Shown here: positions 24,165 to 35,400 of the stretch, one piece after another
Layout of the letters: every line of letters starts with the position of its first letter
How positions within the stretch are numbered: the stretch's first letter is position 1
Source: Rhodosporidiobolus odoratus
Taxonomy: Eukaryota; Basidiomycota; Microbotryomycetes; Sporidiobolales; Sporidiobolaceae
Direction: 5' to 3'
Length of the DNA stretch: 64,000 bases
NCBI GenBank assembly: GCA_034387635.1
Contig: JAOANU010000017.1
Span: 496,001-560,000, forward strand
The notes under the pieces: generated by a model
Told to the model about the DNA's origin: nothing
The model's database searches: none
The model's input: only the letters and a program-made list of their open reading frames with translations
Translations under genes and position numbers: made by a program

Positions 24165-27100
24165 GTGCTGCTGCCGCTAGTTCAAGGGGACGTCATGAAC
24201 CCACCGACGACGCTCCCGTCTCACCTGCTACACCTGTCCACCTTGCTCCTCCTCTCTCGCTCCTCGTCCCACTCGTCCACTTCATCCTCAACCACCACTC
24301 CCGCTACAGGGTTCACGCACTCGAAATCACTCCCCTTGCACACTCTCTCCCACCTCTTACGCGACTACCTCTGCCTCCTCGCCACCACCGCTCAAACCGC
24401 CGCAGAGACTGCGGGCAGACACAAGTCGTCCGTCTGGGACCTTGCTCACGCTCTCGACGACCTCGGATTCCGAGGACTCAACGGAATCAGAGAACTCAGA
24501 GACGAGGCAGAGACGGCAGATGCGGGCGTCGAGGAAGAGGCAGATCGGGTCAGGGAACTCGCCCTCGGTTTACAGGGTATCCTACTTTGTCTCCCTCGCT
24601 GGGCTTACCCCCCTTCGAACCTACTCACCCAGTTCCCCAAACCAGATCACCTCAACCCCCAGCCTCAACAAGCCCCGCTCGCCCAATTGACCTACGACCC
24701 GCTGCGCCCCGACGAACTCTCCCTCCTTTACCTCGTCGCCTCGCTCCCTCCCGAAAACGCTCCCACCCCCTCCATCTCGTCCCCCTCCTGTTCCTCTTCC
24801 ACCGATGACGACCAACAAGACGACGCAGAACTCGCCTCGCCTCCTCCAGCTCCTCCTACAGCCCTCGCTGCATCTCCCGAAAAACCCCTGCCACCGCCAG
24901 ATGATCTCGGCTTGGGACCAGGCACGCTCGGCGACTTGTCTCTCGACGGCTTGGGCGACCTCGGCCTGCTCACCCACGGCCTGAGCACGGGAGCGGGCGA
25001 CGCTGCCTTTTTCGACTCTCTTGGTCTCGACCCTTCGTCCTCCACCTCGGGCTCAACCGCAGCCGCAGCCGCAGCTGTCGCGCCTGGTGGTCTCAACGGC
25101 ATCGAAGGAGTGGGTGACCTCCCCGTCAATCTCTTCGCTCCCCTCGACCTCTCCGGGCGACCCATCTCGGACCTCTCCCTGCTCGCCCCGCTCCTTCCCA
25201 ATCTCGACCTCGATCTCGACGTTGAACCGGAAGAAGACACCGAAGAGGACTTGCGGCCCTACCCTCCTTGGAGAGACAGTTCCCTCATCCCCGCCTACGT
25301 GCCGTCACACCTCCCTCCCTTCCCCGGTTGCGAGAAAGAAACCTCGTCTGCGCTCACTCGACGACGAAAACGAGAAGCGGAAAAGGTGAAAGAGAAGGAG
25401 AGGGAGGCGAAAGAGGCGGCGGCGGCGAATGCGAACGCGCCGGCCGCGGCGGTCGGCAGAGCGGCGGCGGCTCTCATGGCGGGAGGCGGAGCTGCGGGGG
25501 ACCCGTGGGAAGAGGCGATTCCTTACTCGTCGAGCAGTTTGGCGCAGATGGCGAACGAGTTTGCCAACTCTTTACCGACTCCGAGTTCTCCGCATCGGTT
25601 GACTTCTTCCCTCGACAACGAGTTGTTGCCTGATGGTGATCGTGGTCAGAGTGGATCAGGAGGACAGGGAGGAGGCGAAGGACAAGGACAAGGAGAAGAA
25701 GAAGGTGGAGATGAAGCCTCTCGAAAGCGCAAACGTCGTCGACGTTCCCTCTCCCCCCCTTCAACCTCAACAACCTCCCTCCAAACCTTCACCTCGCTGC
25801 AACCTCTCCTCTCCCACCCTCCCACCTCCCTCCGACCTTCCACCCTCCGCCGACTAGCCGCCTCCTACATCTCCCCCCACCCCCCCTCCCACCCCGAACT
25901 CCAAATCAGTACCGACTCCCTCTTCGGTTCCCTCCCCTACGCCATACCCCTCCGACAAGCCACCCTGCCCCCCGGATTCCTTCCGGACGTACTCGGTGCA
26001 AATTCTGCCATGCATCCTTTCAATTCGACGTTGCCTTGGACGGTCAGTATGCCGGTTCCTTATCGTCCTGCGGTCGGGAATGAGGTGTTGAGCGCTCCTG
26101 GACCTAATGGTCGGGCGGGAGCTATGGCTAGTATCGTGAGGGAATTGTCTTCACCCCTTCAATTCGATATGAGACCGAATCGACCACCACCACATCAACA
26201 CCAAGCCTCTCAACGATCGAACAGCAAGAACAAGAAACAGCAACAGGCGGAACAGCCACCGTCCGCGGGAGCGGGGGAAGAGTTGCATCCCAACGTTGCC
26301 CTCTTCTCCCGTCTTCGTCGAATCGGTCCGCCAGCTCCTTTGGGACCCAAAGGGGAAGCGACCAACTACGAGTATGTAGGCAATACGGCTCTGGTCGCTT
26401 TGAGTGGGGTCGAATGGGCGGAGAGGAGGTGGGATGCAAAGTTACCTCCTCCTAAACCGGTTGGGGGTGGGTCGGGCGGTGCAGGGGAGGAAGGGAAGAG
26501 TTCGACGGTGGGGGGGATCAAGTTGAAGTTGGGAGGAGGAGGCGGGGTGGGCAGGGGAGCGAGAGAGGGGAGTCAGGTGGGTGGTGGTGCGGGGGGAACG
26601 CCGGGACCGGCTACTCCGGCGACGGGGATGACTCCCGCCCCCTCCTACTCGAACCTCGGCGCGTCGACTTTGAATCCGTCGGACGGTTTCGACCTGTCCT
26701 CTTCCGACATTCGCGCGTCCGTCCCTCCTGCTTCCACTTCCTCCTCTTCGTCTTTGCCTGCGCCTGCGACTGCACCAACTCCAGCCCTTCCTGAAGCAGA
26801 CTTTCCCTACCCCGATTTCCTCGCCTCCCTCGGTCACCTCGGTTCCCTGTCCGCGTTGAGCACAACCTCGGGGGCTTTCGAGTTGGGCGGAACTGTAGAG
26901 GCGTTTGATTGGGCTGGGTTGGGGGTCGGGGTTGGCGAGAATGGGGACAAGCGGGGTATAGGTGAGAAGTACGAGGCGCCTCAGGGGGAGGGTGGGAGGG
27001 GGGGGATGGAGGGTGTAGAGAGTGGTGCTTCTGGGGTTGCGGAGGTGAGACTCGAAGGAGCTTGCGAAGGAGGCGGAAGGAGAGGAACCGAAGGTGGACA

Positions 27101-27497
27101 GCTGCAGCAGGAGAAGGAGAAGGAGAAGGAGAAGGAGAAGGAGAAGGAGAAGGAGAAGGACAAGAAGCAGGACGAGGAAGTGAGCAAGATGGACGTCGAC
27201 CCCCCGGCATCTTCCGCTTCTCATGTTCCTTCCCTACCCTCTCTCCCCTCCCTATCCTCCACTACCTCCTCTCTTTCTCAATCATCCTCTTCTCTCCCGC
27301 CTCTCCGCCGTCCTGCCACTACTGCTGCTACTCCTTCTCAACCCAATCCCAAGCCTACCTCTTTCCGAATTCGCTTACCCCCACCTCCGCCACCGCCTCT
27401 TTCTACTGCGCCTAGCAGTGCGTCCCTTCCGGCTTCGACATCGGGCAGGCTTCCTCCCCTTCCGCCGCCGCCGCCACCCCCGCCCCCTGCGCAGTAA
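24165..27497 (+). CDS. TAF8: TFIID subunit TAF8-like, histone-fold protein
   Basis: A single uninterrupted exon of 1110 residues; a second in-frame ATG lies at 24195 (MNPPTTLPSHLL). Residues 60-110 form the bromodomain-associated histone fold (LLRDYLCLLATTAQTAAETA, then SVWDLAHALDDLGF), used by TAF8 to pair with TAF10. About residues 365-390 carry the TAF8 C-terminal signature RPYPPWRDSSLIPAYVPSHL followed by PPFPG. The remainder is low complexity: acidic and Ala-rich blocks, a Gly-rich stretch, a Glu-Lys run encoded near 27110-27170 and a polyproline tail. It should act in the nucleus in TFIID assembly. The protein is far longer than most TAF8 proteins, and unlike its neighbours the gene has no intron in the coding region. 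Confidence 0.85.
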   Translation: MLLPLVQGDVMNPPTTLPSHLLHLSTLLLLSRSSSHSSTSSSTTTPATGFTHSKSLPLHTLSHLLRDYLCLLATTAQTAAETAGRHKSSVWDLAHALDDLGFRGLNGIRELRDEAETADAGVEEEADRVRELALGLQGILLCLPRWAYPPSNLLTQFPKPDHLNPQPQQAPLAQLTYDPLRPDELSLLYLVASLPPENAPTPSISSPSCSSSTDDDQQDDAELASPPPAPPTALAASPEKPLPPPDDLGLGPGTLGDLSLDGLGDLGLLTHGLSTGAGDAAFFDSLGLDPSSSTSGSTAAAAAAVAPGGLNGIEGVGDLPVNLFAPLDLSGRPISDLSLLAPLLPNLDLDLDVEPEEDTEEDLRPYPPWRDSSLIPAYVPSHLPPFPGCEKETSSALTRRRKREAEKVKEKEREAKEAAAANANAPAAAVGRAAAALMAGGGAAGDPWEEAIPYSSSSLAQMANEFANSLPTPSSPHRLTSSLDNELLPDGDRGQSGSGGQGGGEGQGQGEEEGGDEASRKRKRRRRSLSPPSTSTTSLQTFTSLQPLLSHPPTSLRPSTLRRLAASYISPHPPSHPELQISTDSLFGSLPYAIPLRQATLPPGFLPDVLGANSAMHPFNSTLPWTVSMPVPYRPAVGNEVLSAPGPNGRAGAMASIVRELSSPLQFDMRPNRPPPHQHQASQRSNSKNKKQQQAEQPPSAGAGEELHPNVALFSRLRRIGPPAPLGPKGEATNYEYVGNTALVALSGVEWAERRWDAKLPPPKPVGGGSGGAGEEGKSSTVGGIKLKLGGGGGVGRGAREGSQVGGGAGGTPGPATPATGMTPAPSYSNLGASTLNPSDGFDLSSSDIRASVPPASTSSSSSLPAPATAPTPALPEADFPYPDFLASLGHLGSLSALSTTSGAFELGGTVEAFDWAGLGVGVGENGDKRGIGEKYEAPQGEGGRGGMEGVESGASGVAEVRLEGACEGGGRRGTEGGQLQQEKEKEKEKEKEKEKEKDKKQDEEVSKMDVDPPASSASHVPSLPSLPSLSSTTSSLSQSSSSLPPLRRPATTAATPSQPNPKPTSFRIRLPPPPPPPLSTAPSSASLPASTSGRLPPLPPPPPPPPPAQ
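27110..27170 (+). repeat. GAGAAG-type hexamer repeat coding for (EK)n
   Basis: A tandem 6-bp unit inside the TAF8 frame encodes alternating Glu and Lys, followed by DKKQ. It is in frame, so length changes would keep the frame. Confidence 0.85.
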
Positions 27498-28045
27498 GAC
27501 GGGGAATCAATGTCGACGAGACACAGGGATGGGCTGGAGCGACCTGAGTTGCGATCTAGGCGACACTTGGAGCGCGAGTATCGCGTACTGAGGGCGCTTT
27601 GACTTGGCCAAGGTATGGCGAAGGAGTAATCGAAAGAGACTCGGGTGCAAACATCCGTTTGTTGCGCTGGTTTTTGTTTCCTTCTCTGCAGGGTCGCCTC
27701 CTCGAGAGGGAGAGGGTCAGCTAGTTCAGTGTATGTCTGTGGCTCGTCTGAATTGGCCCCTGGAAGAAGCTACCAAAGCTGCTCCGATCCATTTCGAGGC
27801 GATTTGAGAAGGTCGAAATCCTTGGTGTGGTGAGCATCTCTTTGCTACATGAGGATTAGAGGCAGCAGCACTTGCGCCTCTCTCAACGTACTGGTTGACG
27901 TCTTCATGCCGGCGCAGACTGATCACGGAGCAGCAGGCTGGTTCCGCTGTCCTACTTTAGCCCTTTTCTGCCCTTCCTTGCCTGACTCCGACACTGGCAG
28001 CTTAGTGATATATACTTTTTTACACTCGCACTCGTATGGAGCACC
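27498..28045. other. Convergent 3' intergenic region, 548 nt
   Basis: Between the TAF8 stop (+) and the DUF6534-like gene stop (-). The short open frames here have no recognisable domains. Nothing else was seen. Confidence 0.4.
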
Positions 28046-29880
28046 TCAATAGACCCCAACCTCCTTCTCTTCCTCTCCCACATCTCGCACCCCCCTCTTC
28101 TCCCTCCCCCTCTGCTTCTCCCGCTCACACACATCCCCCGATCCCTCATCGATAGCAACATCGTGACTAATCTCGATCAATACAGACGCAAGCCCTGCCG
28201 TCTGGTTCATCGGTGAGCGTGAACGGGGAAAAGGGCATTTGATGCCGAAATCGCGGGATCGTGCGGAAGGAAGGGGGGGAAGGGTGACGGCTTGAGACTT
28301 TAGAGTGGGAGGGACGGCGGATTGACGAGAGTTGAGGGTGGTAAGGACGCAGGCTATGTAGGTTTTTGATCTGCGAGGGTGGCAGAAAGAGGGTGGAGTG
28401 GAGTGTTGCCAAGGTTAAGTTAGCGTTGCCGAGAGGTCAAGAATCAGAAGGAGCTTACTCGAGGAACCCCATTGTGAACATACTGAGCGATCCAGCGTGC
28501 ATGCTGCAGAGCAAAAGGACGAGGACGACACTTTGCAGGATCAGCGCGATGGCATTTGTTTCGAAAGATTTGATGATGATTCGCAGGACGGGTCTGGTGC
28601 GGAACAAGTTGGTCAGAATCGACGCCCATGGATGGATGGTAAAGGTGATCGCACGAAGAGTAGTGAACTTCGCTGCCAATGATCTTGCGAGGGCGGATGA
28701 AAAGGTAGTAAACGAGGGAAAGGCTGTAGATCGCACTCAATCAGTAATGTTCCACTCTGTGATATGGAAACGACGGACGTAAGCAGGAGATCTGCCCAGC
28801 AAAGTTTGATCAGCCCGAGCTGGTCACAGAATGGAAGGCAAGCCGCGCACCGACAGCAAGTCCCGAAGCGATCCAAGCCGTTGCGAGGCCCTGCAAGCGC
28901 AACTTGTGAGCGCGCCACTCCAAAGCGAGAGAAGACTCTGAGGTGTACCGAAACTCCCTTGAACGCAGCGACGCTTGATCTGTTCGGAGAGGGAAGACAG
29001 TCAGCTTATCCCCGGTTCCACGAAAGACAAATTGACTCACTGGTGGGTTGAGTACCACCCAAGGTAGTAAGCACAAGCTGTAAGGGATGGAGCAGAGTCA
29101 ACGCAAAGGTCAGATTCAGAGGAAAAGAAGGGCAGGCGTACCCGCAGCGCCGAGCATGATTGCTAATTGTAGTCCAGTAAGGACGTAGCTTTTTCCTCCA
29201 CTGATGATCCAGACGCGGTACTGTAGCGTGACGTCATCAGCAAGAGTTTCTCTTTAGGAAGGACGGAGGAAAGCAAGCTCACTGCGAAGAAAAGCTGGCA
29301 AATGAGGACAACTACAGCGCGGAGAGAGCAGCGTTAGTAGTGAGTCTTCTTCCTCAAAACGCTGAAGGAACGTGCGGCTACCGCTATCGAGAGTAAATCC
29401 CAGGATGAGGGTCAGCCGAGACTACGCGTTGAGACGAGTAAGAAGGAAGAGGGGAAAAGGACGTACGTGAAGAAACAAAACGCAGTAAGCTGCCAAGGCC
29501 AGTTCGCCAACTCCAGCGGATTGACAAAGCTCCGAACTGTGACCCTGTATGCCCACGGGCAGTTGATGGCCGTGTCGCAAAGCGCCGCGAAGGTGAAGAA
29601 ACCGACGAGTAGCTTGAAATGAAGGCGGTCGTGCGGGAATCGAGAGAAGTAGTTGACGGCTGGTTGGAGAGACGGGTTGGTATGGCATCAAGACGGAGGG
29701 AGTGCGAGTGAGCTCGCGAAGAAGAGACAGTGACGCGGGAAGAAAAGGAGGAAAACTTACCGAGAGACAGCACGGTGCCACACAACGCGCACGAGAGAAA
29801 CGTGGCGATCACCTGAGGTGGTAGTGTATCAGCTGGAGTCGCTACTGTGCCGAGTAGAGGATCGAAGGACGTACTATTGG
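28046..29880 (-). CDS. DUF6534-like multi-pass membrane protein, N-terminus unresolved
   Basis: A many-exon minus-strand gene. Well supported pieces include 29659-29467 (AVNYFSRFPHDRLHFKLLVG, then NPLELANWPWQLTAFCFF) and an exon giving VVLICQLFFA. A further exon gives YRVWIISGGKSYVLTGLQLA then IMLGAA. Next is 28593-28459 (IIIKSFETNAIALILQSVVL and MFTMGFLE), and the last exon is 28370-28046 (SKTYIACVLTTLNSR, ending EVGVY). The order of hydrophobic helices, the ETNAI helix and the (S)K-x-Y-x2-x-LTTLNSR ending match the basidiomycete DUF6534 family of about seven-helix membrane proteins. Its function is unknown; receptor-like roles have only been guessed. The first clear residues are FDPLLGTVATPADTLPP near 29850. 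No ATG in that frame is close by, so the start probably lies in a short upstream exon I could not fix. Confidence 0.7.
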
Positions 29881-30711
29881 CGCCACGATCCGGTTCACAG
29901 TGATCTGAACCAGCTCCATCGCAGCAGTAGAATCGGCAGCCATCTCGACAAGGTCCTCCAGGAGATTGCTCCGCAGGAAGAAGGAGGAAGAAGCGACAGA
30001 AGTCGACCACCAGAATGACGGGGTTTCCAGCATCGGCAGCAGGGCGTCGTCCCGTGCACTTGCAAAGAAACAGAAGCGATCGCTGTGTCGGCACAACCTT
30101 CCTAATTCCCCGCTGTGCAAGGTAAGCATGGCCCTGTTCCGTGTTAACAGAGAAGGCGACGACTGCGCCGCTCGGCGAAGAACATCCAGACGAAGGCGAT
30201 TGTAACGCGGGAAGAAAGGGCAGGATGGTCGGATTAGGAAGGTCAACGTGAGGAACTGGGATGGAACTGGTAAAGACGGTTTGCTGACCGGTATGGTCCT
30301 GACGATCTGTCTAACTGCACTTGGACTTGTAGGTAAGCTGCCGATGTCGTACGCGCCGGTTGCGGAGGAATGCCGCCGCTCGACTCCTGTTCGGCCGGAC
30401 AGATTCTCGAGAACAGGCCTGCGCTGAACAGCTACGAAGGCGTTCGTGGTCACGTTCCCCGTCCCCTAGTCAGCTGCCTTAAGCCAGAAGAACGGGCCTG
30501 GGTCATGATGACTACGGGCACGGACTTGATCTGTAAGTCACTAAGCCGAGCAGCATGACAGGAGTCCAGACAATAGGTACAGCTGCAACAAGGAGAAGGA
30601 GGGTATATACACAAGAACAGCCCGCAACACAGAAGTGGGGAATCTGACGGAAGAGATGAGAAAATCGCGTTGGCGAGTCAACATGCCAAAATGGAGAGGA
30701 ACAGACACTAC
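29881..30711. other. Intergenic region with probable 5' end of the membrane-protein gene
   Basis: Should contain the missing first exon and promoter of the DUF6534-like gene and the 3' UTR of the next minus-strand gene. A 203-codon open frame at 30453-29842 overlaps the real exon in another frame and shows no domain, so it is not called. Confidence 0.4.
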
Positions 30712-31932
30712 TTAGGATCCACTGTTGCGAGATCGCTCTTCGCGAGCGCGCTCTGCGACATAGTCGAAAGAAGACCAGGGTGCCCGAGTCAGTGCTTGTG
30801 TCTGGGCGAAGAGCGTGGCGATCTTCTCAGAAAGAAAAGGCGAAATCAAGCATACCCTCGATGCCGAGTGCGGTCGACAAGATGAGCTCGGCCTCGTGTT
30901 CATGGTCCTATTGTTGTGGAGCAGCTGTAAGCGACGGAAAAGATGGAAAACCGAGAATATGGGAAGAGGGCACACCGGGTGAATGAGCAAGGTTCCGTCC
31001 TTCGTTACCGCCCATGACGGCGTCCTCCAGTGAGCAATCACCTTCCTCTGCTCCTTGGGAAGCTTCAACTCGCTCTCTTTGTAGAGCTGTTGGAGGGACC
31101 GGAGACCGAAGGACAAGCATCAGTCAGCATAATTCCGCAACCAGACAGTCCAGGGAAACCCGGCAAGAACAGAAAGCGATGACTGCGTACGCTGTAGTCA
31201 TAGGCACGCATCCACATCCCATCGGGCTGCCAGATATAGTACTCGGTGTTGTTGGCGCCGCCAAAAGTATACTTGAGGCGGAAGAAGCCCGTGCGTTGAC
31301 AGCGGGTTTGAACGCCATACCTAGCAAGCGAGTCGGTCAATATCTCCATATTCGGCATCGGGGGAGACAGCGTACAAGGAGATGTCAAACGACGAGCCCA
31401 TTGCCCCTTTCTTGATGGTGCATACTTCAGGTCCAGCAGAGCCGCCGCGGCGCAAGCTCATGTTCCAGCTTCCGAACCAGGTATGCGGGAAATCGAGGTG
31501 GTATCTGTTCGACGGTGAGAGATCGCGGAAAGTGAAAGGAGCCGAGTCGCGAAGGAAAAGAGGAGCCAAGCGAGAGTCAAGCGTGTCAGCATAAAGGCGA
31601 TGGCTTCTACTCCAGCAGCGCGTGAGCAGAGCTACCTATGCTGGGTAGTGGGTGGGCGGCATCCACACAACGAGAGAGTCCGAGTCTGAGGGATAACCGA
31701 AATAAACGCACAGGATGGTCCGCTTATCAGGTCCCGTCACCACGTCGTCCTTGCTCCAGGTCCACGCTCCTCCCGATTTGTAAACATGGAACTCGAGAGG
31801 CGGGCGACCTCCTACGGCTTGGTCGTAGGAGGGAAGGGTGAAATCAGCTGCTTCGGAGGCTGGGGATCAGAAGTGGGGTGTCAGTCGACGAAAGGACTTC
31901 GTAGGCGAGGAAGAAGACGCGCCTTTACCCAT
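30712..31932 (-). CDS. Conserved hypothetical beta-rich protein, possibly DUF6593/tubby-like
   Basis: Reconstructed exons on minus are 31932-31929 (only ATG G), 31859-31712, 31606-31376, 31320-31191, 31086-30976, 30907-30856 and a last exon ending at 30712. The protein reads ASEAADFTLPSYDQAVGG, LEFHVYKSGGAWTWSKDD, FGSWNMSLRRGGSAGPEV, FFRLKYTFGGANNTEYYIW, RKVIAHWRTPSWAVTKDGTL and ends WSSFDYVAERAREERS. Alternating beta strands, a W-rich core and the YYIWQPDG strand recall the basidiomycete DUF6593/tubby-C-terminal-like fold, but I cannot confirm the family. No signal peptide or membrane segment is visible. The junction between the sixth and last exons does not resolve cleanly in phase. Function unknown. 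Confidence 0.6.
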
Positions 31933-32490
31933 TGCTTAGGTACTTGAACGGTGTGTTTGACGTTGTTAAAGTAGTCAGATGGCGAAGCAGAAGCCTGCGT
32001 GACGTGAACTGTAAACTTCCGCCGAGGCGGTGCAAGTCGGTCTAGTCGGAATTACCGTGGCACTCGCTCTTGAGCACGCACTGCTGGTACAAATTACTGG
32101 TGGTAGGTATATGGTCGTAACGGCAGCATCTGCCAAGAAGCTGATGCGTTGCAAGGAACCTCATGCGAAGAGCGCGATCGAAGCGGCCGCGGAGGATTCG
32201 CAAAACCTGTAACTCGACAGGCAGAAATAGGAGTGCCAGCATTTGACAAACAGCGTCTTGACAATATCACAATATCACAATTCGCCACTCGTACCAGCCT
32301 GCATGTGAAAAGTGAACCGGAGACAAGCCGGAGATGGAGAGCCTCCGAACAAGCTCAGCCAACGCCAGCCCTCGTTGCCCCATCTCACGCGTGCTCGGAC
32401 TGGCTGTAGTGGGTACAGTACATCCTGCACACACCGTTACACCCATAGCACCAGCCGAGTACTTCCCCGCTCGAATTCGAACGGCACAAG
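31933..32490. promoter_or_regulatory. Divergent promoter region, 558 nt
   Basis: Separates the hypothetical gene (-) from UTP10 (+), so both promoters are here. No conserved site was identified. Confidence 0.45.
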
Positions 32491-35400
32491 ATGGCCACTT
32501 CTCTCGCCGCACAACTCGCCGCGAGGAAACAACTCGACTCCACTCGATTGCAGACTGAAAAGTCACTCAAGAACCCTCCTTCTTTCATCTACACTCCCCG
32601 CCATGCCGCCTCTGTCTCGTCCGCCGACCTTCACTCGCTCGCTGACAATGCCTGGGAGCAACTCGCTTCCATCGACTCGTACTTTGCTGAACCTCAGCAC
32701 TACAAGGAGATTCTCGGAGAGCAGGCCAAGACGTTGGACCGGACAGGCTTGACCAAGGAGGAGAATGAAAAGGTTGGACGAGCAGCGGAAAGGACGTTGA
32801 GGGCACTCGGAAAGCATGTCATGCTCAAGCCGGCAGGGGTGGTTATCGAATGGCTCGTGAGGAGGTTCCGGTACGTCAACAGCTCCATTTCCCGGGAAGG
32901 AAAGAGACTGACTTGGCTTCCGCAGGGTGCAAGACCTGAACACTTCCGCCCTCCTCGCCCTTTTCCTCCCGTACCACGCGACGCCTCACTTCGCTTCGGC
33001 GCTGAACCTTATATCCCCCACCGTCCTCACTAACTCTCCCACCTTCCCGCAACTCCTCCCTGCCAAGCAGTCCCTTTCCCCTCTCCCCCTTCCCGAGCTC
33101 ATTGCCCTCTTCCCGCCCTTCTCGAAGGCCACCACCGCTCGCCCTCTGCTCGACTATATCCTCCGCCTACCCCTTGACTTCCTTCAGCACGAGCTCACTC
33201 CGCACCGTGCCCTGACGGCCTTCTGGCTGCAGACCCTTGCCGGTTACCTCGACCGCGCCGGCTCCTCCTTGCCCGACGGCGAGCGCGCTGCCGTTCTTTC
33301 GACAGTCCTCGAGGTTCTTCGCAGCGCCCGATCCGCACCGGACACGCTCCTCGCATCGTACATTCTCGTCTCGCGGTTCGCGCTCCACGCACATTTCGAC
33401 GCGGAAACCCTTAGGGTGGTTCTCAAGGGTGTGGTGAGCAACAGGGCGAGGAGTCACGTTGCAGACGAAGAGACAGATGCGGCGCTCGTCACGACTCTGG
33501 TAGTGTTGTGCCAGCTTGGGGAGGAAGAAGTCTCGGTCGGCGAAGGGCGCAGGTTTTTGGGTAATTCGGGCTGGAAGAGCTTGCTCAAGACGGGGTGCGT
33601 CGCCGCCATCTATCCTAGTCTCAGCCTTCGCATGGCTGACTCCTCCATATCTGCAGCCGCCTCGACGAACTCGCCGTCCAGCTTGCGAACCAGTACGACG
33701 CGTCGAGGTTCATGCGCCCGTTCCTGCAGACTTTGGCAGACGAAGCGTATGTCCACGCTCCCCTCCGTTCCTGTTCGTCTCCTGCTGACTGCTGCTGCAA
33801 TCGTCCCCACCGCCTGCAGCCGCTCTTCCGAAGATTGCCTCTCGCTCCTCTCGTCTTTGCTCGTCCCCCACCCCTCGCCCGACTCGCCCGACAAGCCGCT
33901 GACGCTGCCCGAGCCTCTCATCTCTCACCTGCTCTACTCTCTCTTCTTCTCCATCTCAACCTCCGAAGTCGACTCGGCGTCGTCACCCTCTCCCCTGCTC
34001 AACCCGCTCGGCAAGATCTACCAGCGCTACCCTATCATTTGGACCACACAGTCTTCCATCGTTACGTCGCAACTTCGGAGCAAAGATAAATCCGAGGAGC
34101 TGCGAAGGCTGTTGCAGGCGATGAATGCCGTCCTTCTTGGTGGTGCATCGACCTCAAACAAGGCCGACGCGCTCGCGCTGTCCTCCTCAGCCCCGGATGT
34201 TGCTCTCCGCGTTTCTGCGCTCAAGGAGATTCTCGAGTCCTCCTCCGCCCTTGTCAGCGCTGGCAACTCAACCTTCTTGCACGAGTCCTTGCTCGCCCGT
34301 CTCGCCGAATCCGAGGTCGCCGTCGCTGAGGTCCTCTTCGCTGGTAAAGGCGCAAAGGCCCTCGTAGAGCACCTCGCAGCAGAGGAGGTGCTCAAGGCCG
34401 TCCAGCCTGCTCTGCAGCAGGGCAAGGCAGACTACCTGTCCTTCGCCCTGTCATTCTTCGCCGGTACCTTCGTTACGGACCACACCGCCGTCGCCGACGC
34501 CGTCCTCAGGGAGGTCTTTTGGCCGCGTCTTCTCGCCACGACTGCTGGAGGCAAATCCGTTGCACCATCGACTGTCGCAGTCTGGACTGCGCTTGCCGGC
34601 TCGTCGCTGGAAAAGGCGCACCCTTGGTTGTCGGGCCTTGGCAAGGTGTTGCCCAAGGCTGCTGACGGTGTCAGCGCCGAGACGAACGAGCACATCGCCG
34701 AGGCACTCGCGAGAAACGTCGCCGGGCTTGCGGACGACAAAGTTGCCGAGGCGCAGGCGTTCCTTCTTTCTCGCATCGATGAAGGGAAGGATGTTCTCGC
34801 ACACCTTCTTGCCCTTCGGATGGCAGGCAAGGTCTCTTCCACTCGCCGCGTCGCCTTCGCCACTCGCGTCCTCGCCGCAGTGAAGGTCGCGTTGACTGGT
34901 CTCGACCCTCTCGCGGGAGACCACAACGAGCAAGTCCTCGACGAGTCCAACTCATCCGTCGTCAGCAAGCAAGTGCAGCAAGCTGTCCTCGGCAAGCCGC
35001 AAGATCTCGAGACCCTCAGGAAGCTCCGTGCGGCGCTCGTCCTCGGCGTGAGCAAGGCCGTTGCGCCCGAGCAGGCAGCGGCTTGGACCTGGCTCGCCCC
35101 CGCCGACGAGGGTTCCGAGTACCGCTCGCTCTGCGTCGCCGTCTACTCGGTCGCCCATCTTCACTCTGGCTCCCCTGCCACTGCGGCCCTGTCGACTTCG
35201 CTCCTCGAAACCCTCTTTTCCAGCCTTGTTACCGACGACGCACTCGCGTTCCTATCTTCCGTCTTCACCTCGTCAGCGTATGCCCTCGATCTTCGTCATG
35301 CCGCTCTCAAGGATGCCTCGGTCTTCGTTGAGGTCCTCGCGTCTGCCACGGCCGGTAAGGGCAAGGTCGTTGACTGGCAGGTCGTCTTGCCGTCGTTCGT

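Noticed and set aside
29842..30453. 203-codon minus-strand open frame
   Set aside because: It overlaps the conserved first exon of the DUF6534-like gene in a different frame and shows no domain; most likely chance in GC-rich DNA.
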